Source of the DNA: Amyelois transitella
Taxonomy: Eukaryota; Arthropoda; Insecta; Lepidoptera; Pyralidae
Length of the DNA stretch: 64,000 nt
Direction: 5' to 3'
Assembly (NCBI RefSeq): GCF_032362555.1
Contig: NC_083517.1
Coordinates: 8,142,001 to 8,206,000, forward strand
Positions 51,363 to 64,000 of this stretch are shown piece by piece; the first letter of the stretch is position 1, and the number at the start of each line of letters is the position of its first letter. Below the pieces are notes generated by a model. It was not told where the DNA came from and did not search any database. It was given only the letters and a program-made list of their open reading frames with translations. Both the position numbers and the translations under genes were made by a program.

Positions 51363-52964
51363 TTGCTTTGTTTACTACACAGGTCTTAAGAAAATAAACA
51401 TTTTGTTTAAGATTTTCATGATGTTCAAGAGTCATATGAAATGACTTTCATTTTGTGGTTAGTTAAACACACCGTCTTTCAGTCTAGCAAACAGAATAAT
51501 TAAGGAAATGTCTCACATCGTTATCTGTCAAGTATATAATGCAATATTATATGAAGGGATGTATGTGTGGGTGTATAGTTGCGTTAATATATTCGAACCC
51601 CCATTGCTCTAACGACAACCTCTTGGAATAAATCACGGAGAGTCTAGAAGAGAGTCCCGAAATTTATAAGTAAATAATCCATACTTGTATTATAAAGACG
51701 AGAGTAAGTTTGTTTTTTGTTTGCTTACAAATACTTCTGAATTGATCTCTATGAATTTTGCATATAAGCGGAGCAAGGAAAAATACGAAAGTTAAGACAT
51801 TACCACATTATTAAATGAAATGAATTGAATACTTCTTTTGAAAAAACAGAGAGACCTTAAAATATCGCTCCATGTCTTCGTGGGGATTTAACAAATAATA
51901 GGTAAAGAAAGAAGATTTTGGCAAACAAAATTCACAACATAAATATTGCTCCTCTTCTGTACTCTCAATATTCTGCAACCCGAGAAGGTTTCGCGTAAGC
52001 TTGCGTTTATTACAATACTTTATTACGCAATCGCAGGGTCGCGTCGTGTCGCAGGCTCCGAGCCGGGCTGGGGGACCATTCGTTACAATGTTTCGTCCAA
52101 TTAACGGGATATTATTAGTCTCTTAATTGTTGTTGCACAACTCTACTGTCGAGCAATATCTGTTAATTTACGTGTTCGTTGAACTGAGAGAACTCTTGCC
52201 TTGGGATTTACAACTGGCAACTGTAGCGGAATGGATAGGAATATAATTCATAGTAATAATTCATAATATTAGCCACAGGTTAATTATTTGAAGGCGGTAG
52301 TTGGTGAGTGTGTTAAGTTTTCGTTCGAGAAAGAGGATTATAATTATAAAAATTTGTTGTTTTTAAGTATAACTCACCTAAGCTAGATAGCTTAATTACG
52401 ATAAGATTATCGTAGATTAAATATAAACAGCTGAGAAGTTACGAGAAAAGAGGTAAAGTTTGAAATGGTTATATATTAGATAATTGAAGGCTTTTTGTGC
52501 TTCCAGTATGCCGATCACATCATGTGTTCTACCCATTGTTTGTAAGTGAGATTCCTCATTTTAATGGATCCGTCAGATTTGAACGCGAATAAGCTAACTG
52601 AGCCCACACAGATCGGGATCAACTGTAACTAACGGCCCCAGGACTTCCTGCCAAACTGGCACTTAATGGCCTTACTAGGGCTGACACGAATTAGATACTT
52701 AGTACTAATTATTATAAAAGGATTAATATTTTTGTTCGTATTGTCATATACCGCTGAATCAATTTTGACAAACATTTAACTAGATATCAGAAGTTACACA
52801 TGCCACTATTGTTTAGACAGTATTACGGGCGCCAAAGACCGGATAATTTGTGTCTATATCTGTACAAGTATATACAAATGAAAGGTTAATAATATTGGTT
52901 GTTTTTAAATAGTAATGGACCGATTTTGGCGGACATTGTTATACATACATCCTCTTTCGGGTTT

Positions 52965-53065
52965 GATAAAGAGATTTCTTTAAAATAAGCACCACCGTTG
53001 CATGCGCTACAGTTTCTCGTAGATATTCATCATTTCAACATTTTCAGTGTACATGAATTGGTAAA
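52965..53065 (+). repeat. Interspersed repeat, family D copy 3, diverged
   Basis: GAGATTTCTTTAAAATAAGC, then GTGTACATGAATTGGTAAAT, in the family D order. Confidence 0.5.
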
Positions 53066-53412
53066 TACGACTCAATTCCGTGTTTCTCATAACACGCCAC
53101 TTCATTCATCAAACGAGTAATCAATAATTGATTGTCTATGCTGCAATCGGGAATTAATTAAACGTAAATCAATTAATCTTTCGGGCAGCCCTAGTGGCGG
53201 AAGTGGAGGGGGGTGGGGCGGAAGCGGCGGCGGGGGGAGGGCACACAGCCATGCACAATGGCGCCGGTGCTCTGATGAGTCCACTGGATGACACTGTGAT
53301 GATGACATGGCTATGATTTTATTACTGTGTACGATGCAGAAATTAAGGAGCTATGAGAGAAGCTTCAAATCACATCAAAAATGTTTTATTTTCCTTACAG
53401 TCGTATGTATGT

Positions 53413-53488
53413 TGCAGAGATCGTGGCAAGTGGAAAGATGTAGTCTCTGCCTACCCCTACAGGAAAGAGGCGTGATTTTATGTATGTA
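53413..53488 (+). repeat. Interspersed repeat, family B, best copy in the bru3 intron
   Basis: CAGAGATCGTGGCAAGTGGA, GTAGTCTCTGCCTACCCCTA, GGAAAGAGGCGTGATTTTAT and TATGTATA. Confidence 0.88.
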
Positions 53489-53534
53489 TATTGGTACAAT
53501 CATATGTATATTGGTGTTTTGAAGAGATAAACAA

Positions 53535-53700
53535 TATGTAATCTGCGGCCTGTTTGAGTAGTGGTAATGTTTTCTGCCTTTGAATCACAGTTCCCGGGTT
53601 CGATCCGTCCATGATGAAAAATGAACTTTTATGATTGGCTCTGGGTCTGACGTGTGATTTTTGCAATTGAAATTTCCAAATTTTATGAAATAAATTATAT
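53535..53700 (+). repeat. tRNA-derived SINE-like copy
   Basis: GAGTAGTGGTAATG (A-box-like) and GGGTTCGATCC (B box, at about 53597) lie about 45 bp apart. They are followed by GATGAAAAATGAACTTTTAT and GGCTCTGGGTCTGACGTG. Same family as 11275-11450. Confidence 0.72.
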
Positions 53701-54297
53701 AATACAGTTTGAACTTAGTAATAAAATGGTAATTCTAAACTAAAATTAATAAAAACGTGATAAAAACGTAAAAATACAACAATATGAAAAAGAAATAAAT
53801 GCCATATTTGATGTTAATAACCTATTCAAATGTAACTCATTTATAACATACAGTCACACCAAAAGTAAGGAACTTACCTAATGCTTAAGTGAATAAATAA
53901 ATTAATCAGAATGTGTGAATTCTGTTCTCGGCTCAATTATAAACTACGTACTATTCCGATTTAAATTAAATACAAAGTCACCTTGTACGACATTGGTTAC
54001 AGTTGTACTTGTCAATACCAAGTAACGATGCCCGTATTAAATAGACGAATATTAAATTACATATTCCCTAATTCGCATAGACAGGAACAACAATGTTCCA
54101 CACTTACTATTCCAGGAACGCAAAACCCTCTTCGCTTGATAGCAGAATCACTTAGCTCAAAATGAAATAGAATTCGCAGTGGTTCGGTTCAATATGGCTG
54201 AACTAAAATGTGACACAATTGAAATTTGAAATTCAATGTCCGCGACACCCACAATACGGTGCTGCCATCTACAGTTGGCTACGTTTGACCTCTATTT

Positions 54298-54350
54298 TCA
54301 TAATGTCACGTCTTTAGCGTTTGCTGGGTAGACAGTGTCAATAGTTTAGA
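54298..54350 (-). repeat. Interspersed repeat, family A, short reverse fragment
   Basis: ATAATGTCACGTCTTTAG then GGGTAGACAGTGTCAATAG correspond to the reversed 3' end of family A. Confidence 0.5.
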
Positions 54351-57159
54351 CAGGACTCAAGTGTAAAGTAGGGTAGGTAAGAAGTCAAATACAAAAATGA
54401 TTTAAGTTTGAAACCTCGTCTGAAACTGAACTTTTTCTGGGATGTACCTTGTTCTTCTCGGTCAGTAGGTACTCCTAAAATTATGTCTGTCTATGAAATT
54501 TCACGATGAGAGGAAAATAAATAAACACTTGATATTCTTTTCCATTTATTATACAAGTAACGAATTTTTGACGAATTTAAAGCTAGTTAATTTAAAAAAA
54601 AAAACAATTTTCATGTAAAAAAATTGTACGAATTGACTTTTTAAGATAATGACTTACATGTTTGAGGGGCTAATTCAGTTGTTCAAATGAAGTAATCATT
54701 AAAAATTATAACTAATTATTAACTAACGGCTATACTCTATCAGAGAATTGTCCTGCCTTATCTGCCGCGTCTCAGTTGACTGTCAAGAGCTTCTCAAACT
54801 ACCCTTTTAAACCTTATGTCACGGCAATAGGTGGTAAATTACAATGAATGTGTAGGCATTGCCTTCGACTGTACTATGACTCTATGATTTAGCGCCTTCC
54901 GACGTGGCTCTCACTTAAATGTATAGCTCCCGAAATTGTGGATTAAAGCGAGTAGACGTGAGCACATTTATTTGGGGCCGAGTTTACTTTTACTTGGATG
55001 TCGAGGCGCGGGAAGAAAATATACTTAACTTCTTTTTAGTAATCAAAAGACCTTTTTGCACTTGATTATGTTATGTTAAGTTAAATAAGTGTTTGACGAT
55101 ATATAAATGTAACGCTAGTGCTTTATGTGTGAGTATTTAAAATTAATATTTTGTGACATGAACAGTTTTAGTCCGGCCTTGTTTTTGTAGAAAATCTAAT
55201 ACGAAACCAACTCTATTCCTTATGATAAGTAATTAAAAATTACTATGCCCACCACTGGGACAAATATATAAAATAAAATAAAACTTTATTTCACGTTACC
55301 CTAAACCGTAATGATTATCAAAATGTCATTCTGAGAAGGGGTAACATCTGCGTTAAAAGTAAATCGCCTTAAAGCCGGTCATCAATTTTGCGCGTTATAA
55401 ACATCCCTACTTAAAGTTATAACGCCGATTAATCATAGCACGACCGCAGAATCGGGTTTCACTTAATTGAAACACAAATAGCTAGGTGTGATCCGAGTAA
55501 TGGCGAGATTTAACTAGTTCGAACTGGTTCAAACCACTTTAGATCTCAAATAAAGGGCGTGAAAATTAAAGTTAAGAGCAAGGTTCTGATCAGTATTTTA
55601 GTAAATTAAAATTTCTTATTTTGTATTAATTTTAGGTACTAACGCGAAAAGATGGTTGCACTAAGAATGTTAAATCTTGAAGGCACAAAAATATACCTAG
55701 TATTTATCTTTATTCGTGAAGATTTTTTTAAATAATTATGAATAGGAAAGAAGATAATGGTCACAGTACACTTCGGGCTCCTCCTCAGAGCCGGAACCTA
55801 ACCGGAACTAGCTCCAGGAGAGTGATAATTTCCTCCTAATATCAATTGCGATTGTGTTGTAATTGAAACTGCTTACAAAATTTTCGGACCGCAAACTTGT
55901 CTACTGGACCTGCCCTACGTTAATTATCTTAAAATTAGTCTCTCCAAATTTGGCGCCACCTACGTCCCAACTTTACTCCGAAACCGTGGTCGAAACACTG
56001 GGTCACTCTTGTTTTATTATCGCTATTGGTCGGGTCTAATTCCCTCATATAAACGGTGGTGGAAGTGCCGACGGCTCGCAAGCCATTGTGCCGTAAGAGG
56101 GTTGGGTATAAAAGCGGCCTTACGTCTAACTTAATTGGAATCTTTTAAAGTTTACTCAGCCAATAAAGGAGGCCGGGGATTGCTCAACTATATCGCCTCG
56201 CAGGATTCGCCGGAATGAACTTGTTGGCAACAGATGTTCGACATGGCACGCTCTTGTTTGTGTCTTAGGGATTAAGTTTAATCGCTCATTTGCATGACGC
56301 TAACTTTGGGAATCGTAGTTTTGAGAGCAATTTTCACTTATATATCTTGGGTTACTAATCATGTTTTTGGGAATAGAAAGAAAATAATTTATTGTGACAA
56401 TCACATCAGTAGAAATACACAAAAGAGTACTTAATCTAATATGTGAATGTCATAAGAGGTCCCGAACGAGATTTTTTTAAGAACATTAATTTTTTTTCTG
56501 AAACGACCTTGGTGCATTACGATGTCGCGGTTTCTTTAAGATTTCCTTGTGTTTCGCTTATGGGTGACGAATATCTATTCACCACCAATAAGCCTTTATG
56601 AAATATTAAAAAAAATCTTAATCAATAGCTATAATAATAAAAATATTCGTAAGCCCACTTTCCACTCAATATGATTCAACAAACGCCTTGAGTGTATAAA
56701 TAAAATATAAGGCCTCATCGAATTCAACCCACTTATTTATTTTGGAGTTCCGTAGGTACTGTAATAACGTTCTCTTGTATTATTCATCGTCCAATTATTG
56801 TAAAAGGAGTTTTTTGTTCAGGTAAGGGCGCTTGTTTGGTCTAACAATCGGCGACCGTGTTTTCATTACTGAATATTAGATCAAACGAGACGAAGCTATT
56901 TAGCGTTCGAGTATCTAAGAGTATTGGTCGACTCGCTTTGTTTTCAATTACTTTTGTTTCAAGGTCCTCGTATCGAAAACAATGAGAAACAAAGTCACTT
57001 TTGTGTGAAATTTTCAATCGATTTGATAATTTATTGCCTTTGTGAATGTTTCAAATGAAGGTACAATTGGTACGAGTACAATTCCGATCACAAGTACAAA
57101 TAAGGCGTTCTAAAAAGTACTTAGGTAGGATTAAATTTAATAGTGTTTTGTCAAATAAT

Positions 57160-57300
57160 AGGACCAGTTTATCTCTCTCGTAAATGTCGTAAAAGGTGAT
57201 TAGGCACCTTTATCTAGTGCAGCTTTTACCATGATCCAATATGGGTAAGATTCCCTTGCAAACTGTACGAAAGTCAGATGGGATCCGCTTTGTGTAAAAA
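57160..57300 (+). repeat. Interspersed repeat, family A, 5' fragment
   Basis: AATAGGACCAGTTTATCTCT, AAATGTCGTAAAAGGTGATT and AGGCACCTTTATC match the first part of family A. Homology is weak after about 57220. Confidence 0.55.
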
Positions 57301-57434
57301 CCTGACACAATCCAGGATTAGGCAAAGATGTATTCTTGTTTCAAATCGCAGGTATAGGTTTCTTTTAAGTCGCGAGGGTCATCAATATCTATGTCTTCTC
57401 ACTAATTTCAGTAATCGCTGCATCCCACCCAAAG

Positions 57435-57535
57435 TTCTCTGTCAGACCCAATGGTTGACTGGTAGATTATGTTTCAACATTAAGTCCGCTAATTGTGCTA
57501 TACATTTGTATTTTGTGCAATAAAGTTTAAAAAAA
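57435..57535 (+). repeat. Probable LINE 3' end
   Basis: GACTGGTAGATTATG, ATTAAGTCCGCTAATTGTGC and TTTTGTGCAATAAAGTTTAA with an A-rich end. This layout recurs at the end of lepidopteran non-LTR elements, from memory. Only one copy is in the window. Confidence 0.4.
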
Positions 57536-60510
57536 TAAATCGCCGACTATGTAAAATATACCATAATTCCGAGTCTATATCTCGGTTCAGTAACCCGGCA
57601 CGAGTTGGATTACGAAGGCTTCTTTTTTCAGCGAACACGTAATAAGCAGAATTAATCCAGCGCTGTTACAGCCAGCTCGGGGATTATTTATAGGCTTTAA
57701 TGAATCATAACAAGTAATTCTTGTTCAATTTATAGATAAAAATCGCGATAAAGAAATTTAGAAAACGTTAAAACAATTAGTTTTACATGAAGTTCAAGTA
57801 GAAAAAGAATAGAAAAGATCTAAAATTTATATTAAAATAGTTTTTTCGAACGTAGTCGTCCGCCATCATTGTCATTTGACACAATTCCCACAAAGGAATT
57901 ACTTTTTTCAGAATTAAAGGTAGGTACTCTATGCCCTTTACAGTAATGTGTGTGAAATTTCATGAAGATTGGTCTGGCAGATTGCTTGACAGGAATAATT
58001 TTGGCTAGTTCTTTTTGCTTTGATCGTCTCCTACATATCTATAAAAAGAGGTAGAACAAGTATCTACTTTGCTGAACATAAATCATAACATACCATAATT
58101 GAGTTATGATGAACATCACTGGATTTCACAAACCGAATTCGTAATAATCGTTGATTCAATTATATCCGCTGCTGCAATGGTCATTTCAAAGCCGATTAGA
58201 GGCGAAATTGAAGGTGGCACGTGTAAATCACTGCAGATTTAGCGATGCATCTATAAATATGTGCAGTGAATTCCCTAAAACCATTCGTGCCTAGTATTGG
58301 ATTAATATACCAATTATTCTAATATAAATGCAAAAGTCAGTTAAATCACAGAATTTTTCTCCATGAGGTTTTGCACACATATAGTTTGGAGTGTGGAATA
58401 ACATAAAAAGGGTATTTTTCACGTGGGCGACGTTGCTGGTGTACTGAAGTAGGTAATAAAAGAGGCTTTGCATCAAAATTCTAAAATTATTTATCTTGTT
58501 TTAAAAGTTTGTATTAAATTAAGTTTCTTTTAGTACTGCATATCCATCTTTTTTTGAAGCCAACAACCCTTTTATAAATATAAGATAAATTTTTAACACA
58601 GACTGTCTATAAAACTGAAATACTGGCGGCAGGTGATCGAGAGATTACAGCTTTTTATGTAAATCCATCTTGGAAAATCCCTCATTTGTTAAGATTATAC
58701 CGCTAAGGAGTTGTTTTTATAAACAACTAATTAAACAATTTTAGGGGAAAATAATAATTCCCGTAAAAGGTGTAAGCAGCTTTTTAAAATTTCTTTGTTG
58801 TTAAGTAATTTTACATTAAACAGAGGATACGGTAACTATGTTTATCTGCACATCATAAACTACAAGCTATAAGGGCATAAACCACAGAGTATGAATGTTG
58901 CATATTTGATTACTATAAATAAATTTACCTCCTCCACCACATTCCCACCTCTACGTTATGGACCACGGTCGTACAGCTACGAACGACAGCAAATAACATT
59001 CCGAATAATATTGTCGATGCGTATTTGTATAGAAAAGCGGTAATATAACAGGAGCGTCTATATTCGGAGCGTAAAAGTCGTCGCAAAAAAGAGATATAAG
59101 GAGCGCATTACTTCCAGTAGGCCGCAATCAGGGTAAAAGTGTAATCTCACTCGTCGATTGTACAAAAATATGGTGGATACCCGACTTGATGTATCACGCT
59201 TCGAGAACCGTCGATTTCCACTATTTGTGACTGATGGACGGTGACCGGTGTTGAAATTGTCATGTACGCGATTGGATGCCTTTGTGAAAAAAAGTCTATT
59301 TGGGATCTTATTAAAAATACGTACATACATATATAGCTATAAGTCTTGAATAAACTGAAAGAATTCAGATTTATGGCTAAGTGCATAATTTTGTGTTGAC
59401 GATTATTGATGCTTTTTTTTTAATTTCAGTAAACTATACCATTGAGTAAGTATATCAGCGTTACTTACATCATCGTTATACAACTGAGCCAAACCGGCCG
59501 ACTAATGTAATATAAGGTTTTACTCGTATCAAAGAACTTCAATCTGTAGTGTTATTTATTGCACCCAAACAACACGTCGACGCCTCTATTTATAGCTAAT
59601 GTATTTCCCGAGCTCAGTCATTAGGAGCCCGTCACCGCTTCAGGTTCTGTGTACTTTAAGCTTTACCGTTTCTTTTCAGACGTAAGCCGGCAAATTGGAT
59701 CCGTCGGACCAATCAATAACAGTCCGTGTTCCGCGGCTCGCAACACTTTTCTATATTCCAGCAGAAATTCCTCTCTGAAACCTGCGAGCGTCCGCCGTCT
59801 CCGGCAAATTGAGTTCCTCCTTCATTAGCCCCTGAAACTCTCTAGGCGGGATTTAAAAAAACTTTTTCATAAGGAGTTTAAGGCGAGTCAAGTTTTCCAT
59901 CAACAAAATTAAGGTACGTGCCTAATATCAAAACTTTGGCGTAATGGATTTGGAATTTTACATTTATTACCTTGAAGTACGCCGGGGTAATCAATTTGTG
60001 TTAAGCACGACGTCGCAGGGTCGCTGTTATTGTACTTACAATGGCGGTTTATTATGAGGCTGATTTTTGAATGAGGTGTTCTGAGGGCGCTGAAGAGGGT
60101 TGGGACGTCGGGACGTGTGATCGACGGCGCAGCCCGCGTCATCGCAACTAATTTTGATCGAAGGTTTCTATAGATTTAGTATAATGTACACGTGTGGCGA
60201 TGGTGAGCTATTGTGTTTATTTACAATGCATGTCAGTCAGCAGCTTGTTTTGGTCTTAAGGTCTTTTGAAATAATAGACGTAAGTATAATTATAAGCAGA
60301 CATAATTATTTCTTGATAACATACTAGGATATGCTCTAGAAACAAACAAAAATAGACTAAACTCTATATTGTTAATAATAGTTTGCCGAAATTATTTAAT
60401 TGAATGAACACTACATATATATCTGGTATGTTATATATATCTGATTGTATAGTTAATTTATTGTGTAAGTATCATTTAGCTAAGATCATAATTCATTTTG
60501 CACACACCCA

Positions 60511-60596
60511 TATACATACATATAATCAAGGCTATATCCCTTGCTAGGTAGACGGAGCGAACAGTCTTGAAGAGACTGATAGGCCACGTTTAGTTT
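60511..60596 (-). repeat. Interspersed repeat, family A, reverse fragment
   Basis: TATACATACATATAATCA, ATCCCTTGCTAGGTAGACGG and ACTGATAGGCCACG correspond to the reversed 3' end of family A. Confidence 0.8.
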
Positions 60597-61305
60597 AGTT
60601 AAGTATGTAAATAAATTGGATAAAAATTATGTCAAGCATCAAGCGAACTAACTTTAAGCTGGTACTTCACAGATTGCACGTATTCGTATTTAAATCACAA
60701 AGAAACCGCACAATAAATTCAAATTAAAAACAATGTAGCCGTCGAATGCATTTAGCGGGACATTATCAAGTCTAAAGCTGGGTAAACGAGCGGCCATTAT
60801 TCAGGAGCGCCGCTGAAAAACTAAAACGAATCAAACAGCATTAAACGCTTAAGTTTCGCCGTCCGCGCCGCCGCAAGAACTCACTTTTAGCTCATTAATT
60901 TTCATCTTTCGTGGTAAGTACCGACATAATTTATCCTTGAACGCTCCCATACTCAGATAAACCGCCACGCCGGGCAGCAGACAGACAGAAGTGCACAGTT
61001 TTTATTAAATGTTCTCGTCAAAGCCGGTGGAGTGTCGACGACTGATAACTGGCTGTTTATTTACAAAACACCGCTTTTTCCGCTCAAAGAGATCCAATTT
61101 TTTCCCGACAGAACCCGGGTACGCGTATTGTGCTCCTTTGGAAGGCACGGAGGCGTAAAAACCCTGTTGTTTAGAGCACTGTAAATGTTAATTCGTTTAC
61201 CCTAGAGCTTTGAGTGAATCCACGCATTCAATCCATAATTCATTTACGACATAGATATTCATCATGTGCCTATTTTGAATCAGTGTGACGTTGAAACATT
61301 CGTGA

Positions 61306-61450
61306 ATATAATCACGTCTTTTTCCGTTACTGGCTAGACAGAGCCAACAGTCCTGAAGAGACTGAAAGGCCACGCTTAATTATAGTGAAATTACGATTCA
61401 GATACTGACAGATTGCTAGCCCATCGCATAAAAGATGACGTCCCAATCTT
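61306..61450 (-). repeat. Interspersed repeat, family A, reverse copy
   Basis: AATCACGTCTTTTTCCG, GCTAGACAGAGCCAACAG, GACTGAAAGGCCACG and GACAGATTGCTAGCCCATCG occur in the reversed family A order. Confidence 0.82.
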
Positions 61451-62391
61451 GACGTTTAAAAAAGATAAATTAATAAAATATTAACATTTTCTACTCAAAG
61501 AACAGTTGAAGAGTCTTATAACATTTAAAAAACATTACGCACATAGTACTTCATTGAGTCCGGAGTGCCCTTAAAATAATTAGCGGGGTCTGCTGCCGCT
61601 AAAAATATCCAGAAAAGCATAAGGCCTAGGACATAACATTTTACAGGCAGTTATACACTGAAAATTTATGCGAGCTTCTTTAATATTACCTTTCCTGAAT
61701 TACGTAAATGTAAAGGTCACTGCACACTCAATTATTGAATGGATTTCGCTTATGAATATTGGGATACCGATACCAAGTTCACATAGTTCAGTGCGCGTTA
61801 TCAACTTAGGCTTGTATAATTTTAAATGATTACTATTGTTGTAACTTGTATCGTAATGAAATATTGATTGGTTGAAGTGAAAGATAACGTAGATTGGTTT
61901 TTACTTTCAAACATATCTTCAAAAAGATAGCTCTATTAATTAATTGTCAATGCTTTATTAATACTTTCAAAAGAATAACCCTTAAAGAGTTTCATCTAAA
62001 AACTAATTAACCAGGACGACTCATAAAAGAAACTTCCCATCTCACGGGGTAAGTTTTAAAAGAAATCCTACATTATAACACACTACATTAAACCCGAATG
62101 GGCTCTCCAGTAATGTACGTATATTTCTTGTGTAAAAACTTGACATACAAAGTTAGTACCTACTCTATGATTGTGCAGGAGCGGATTTCACCGGAGGGCT
62201 CTTTACCAGGGCCGGAGTTTGCTCTTGTTATTGTATGCAAATTACGCCGACTGTTCCTAAACGGGCAATTCGGGGATTCCAGTTTTTATGCAAACAATCC
62301 TAAGTTATTCGGGGGAGCCTTTGCATGGAGCCGCACACAGAGGCAATGGATGCACCGCCTTGTTGGTCGCTCGAAATATGCAGGGTACAGA

Positions 62392-62520
62392 GAATAGAAT
62401 AGAATAGATTTATTTTCAAAATTGGGTACAAGGTATCACTTATTGACGTCACATCACTTAAATCTTATTATAACTACTACCGCTTCCAAAGCGCATGTGT
62501 AGAAGAAGCGGGGGAATAAA
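62392..62520. repeat. AGAAT pentamer run followed by repeat-like sequence
   Basis: AGAATAGAATAGAATAGATT begins the segment, which continues through TTGGGTACAAGGTATCAC and CGCTTCCAAAGCGCATGTG. A simple-repeat start followed by conserved-looking sequence fits the reversed 3' end of a non-LTR element. It is a single copy in the window. Confidence 0.4.
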
Positions 62521-62898
62521 CTAGACTGCAGCATTTTCATTCGACGTCAATATACAAATATAGATCTCTTAAATCTAAATCATGGACGAATGGACATTGT
62601 CTACATTAAAGAACATGAATGAATGTAGAGATAGATGTCGTAGGGATAAATTGTATAGTGATGTACCTACAATGAGATATTCAGTTACTGCGAGTATACA
62701 TACACTGTATTAGTGTCAATTCGATACGATACGAAGTTCTGATATGTAAATGAGAAAATGATGCAAATTTGTGATGGTATGACAATTTTAATACAGGCAG
62801 ACAAGGAAGTGATACTTAAACTTGTTTAAAAAAATACTAGAAAATCAGCGAGTTTTGTAGTTTGACAAAATCTAAAACATATCACGTTTTATAATTTA

Positions 62899-62960
62899 CT
62901 AGCTGCGCCCTGGTGCTTCGTCCCCTGGAATTTCGAGATTCTAAAAAGTCAATCGAGTTA
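62899..62960. mobile_element. CTAG-ended element terminus
   Basis: CTAGCTGCGCCCTGGTGCTT followed by CGTCCCCTGGAATTTCG resembles the CTAGCTGTGCCCGCGACTTC terminus of the Helitron at 41481. It is probably a degenerate Helitron end in the same orientation. Confidence 0.5.
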
Positions 62961-64000
62961 CTTTCGCAGGGATATCATTTTGCGTGTGTATAATTTGTAA
63001 AGGGCGTTATATCTGTACGTTACTCTTATTTTGACCGTGGTTTTAGCATTTGACGGCGGAGTGCCGCTGCTCCTCGGAACTAAGTGCGCTTAGCGACAAA
63101 GGTGGGCCATTTTTAACCCCACAGCGTTTGTTGAGCTCGGATTCCTTTTTGAGGTTGTTTCCAAATTGTATATTTAAGCTGCAACTTTTATATTTTCCGT
63201 CTGGGTTTTGAATAATCTGATTTGATTTAATTTTATACTATGTAAAGCAGATATTTAACACTTGCCAATCAAAGCGAATACGAATCACCTTGTGACAATA
63301 ATGAGAAATGTGTATGTAAGTTATTTTTTAAATCTTATTTCATAGTATATTTGGAGGAAATTCTAAATATGTTATTTTAAAAATATAATTAAAAAGTATG
63401 GAGTGTATTTAGAGTAAAGTAGCAAAAAAGGTGTAATTTCTCTTGTTAAAATTATTTATTTAACTACAAGATTTCGGAGCCAACGTTATTATTTTATTGT
63501 AACTTTGTAAATTGTACAAAAATCTTTAGTACAAAATAAACCAACCTTCGAAACCCCACTCGGCGTACCTCTAAAACAATAAGCCACCAACAGAGACGTT
63601 ACTCTTTGTTTACTTAGTTATCAATAAGTTAAATACCAGAGGTAATACCGCCGGTCACGTACTGAACTCGCAAGTTACGTGACTATGTTTTCGTGTAACG
63701 CCTCGCCTGGCCGCTCGCCAGCACCCACCTTGATTAAATCAGAACCAACAAACAAACATAAAGCGAAAATTGTAAGGGTGTAGAAGGATAACGTATAAGG
63801 TTTAGTTCGCAAAGTGTTGGACGCCAAGCTGCACTGCACACATACTTCCTAATAGAGCGTCTCGAAATATTAAATGGATAATGTTATACTACAAAAAAGG
63901 TACCTATATATATTTGCGAGTGAAGTAAAAAAAAAATGGGACAAATAACATTTAATGCATGAAAAACTGATTTGTTGATTGATAAATTGTCTGCTTTGAA

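Larger units (their letters stand above)
47536..64000 (-). other. 16.5 kb without a recognised exon, most likely one long bru3 intron
   Basis: The exon at 47377-47535 has a good acceptor at its upstream side and starts just after RRM2, so the RRM1/RRM2 exons must lie further right. None of the open frames in 47536-64000 resembles an RRM or any other family I know. The interval contains the dispersed repeats listed separately. Between them are stretches without repeats, for instance 48100-49300, 55300-57100, 59550-60500 and 60720-61250. An independent non-coding RNA gene cannot be excluded. Confidence 0.55.

Noticed and set aside
53102..53308. Minus-strand open frame with a polyproline run
   Set aside because: The proline run is the antisense of a GGCGG-rich patch; no start context, splice partner or family match.
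53535..53620. Possible functional tRNA gene
   Set aside because: A- and B-box-like motifs are present, but no cloverleaf could be drawn and the downstream sequence is shared with another SINE-like copy.
62098..62397. 99-codon plus-strand open frame near the right end
   Set aside because: No family resemblance; composition like the neighbouring intron and it ends in a simple repeat.

Overview
The window is nuclear DNA from an animal with split genes, very probably a moth or butterfly. Introns are AT-rich with GT-AG boundaries, the protein-coding families are insect-like, and the introns carry many copies of short interspersed repeats of the kind seen throughout lepidopteran genomes. Those repeats include elements with TATG-type 3' tails, tRNA-derived SINEs and Helitron ends. 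The species cannot be named from the sequence.

Layout from left to right. (1) 198-391, minus: first coding exon of AMMECR1, running off the left edge. (2) 392-936: short divergent promoter region rich in TGTCA/TGACA pentamers. (3) 937-19542, plus: complete 25-exon Rsf1 (remodeling and spacing factor 1, a chromatin-remodelling subunit with a PHD finger). All 24 splice phases were checked and agree, giving 2436 codons. The last exon is a 2.4 kb proline/glycine-rich block with a coding minisatellite. One intron carries a 2.46 kb DNA transposon with inverted repeats and two convergent first exons, into which a mariner with an uninterrupted transposase has inserted. (4) 19883-24053, minus: complete 11-exon Rbbp5 (COMPASS/MLL histone H3K4 methyltransferase core), tail-to-tail with Rsf1. 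(5) 25621-31221, plus: complete 11-exon Parg (poly(ADP-ribose) glycohydrolase), head-to-head with Rbbp5. (6) 31222-38769: 7.5 kb without coding potential but with several GC-rich islands and a strong hairpin, best read as a long 3' UTR or intergenic space. (7) 38770-47535, minus: last seven coding exons of a CELF/Bruno RNA-binding protein, closest to bru3. (8) 47536-64000: most likely a very long intron of the same bru3 gene; no exon was recognised and the dispersed repeats are listed.

Four of the five genes fit a nuclear theme: chromatin remodelling (Rsf1), H3K4 methylation (Rbbp5), poly(ADP-ribose) turnover (Parg) and RNA processing (bru3). This looks like ordinary clustering of housekeeping genes and not an operon-like system. 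The least expected structure is inside bru3: five decayed tandem copies of the 3' part of the RRM3 exon, each with its splice-donor region, directly downstream of the functional exon. Two smaller relic exon duplications occur in Rsf1 and Parg introns.
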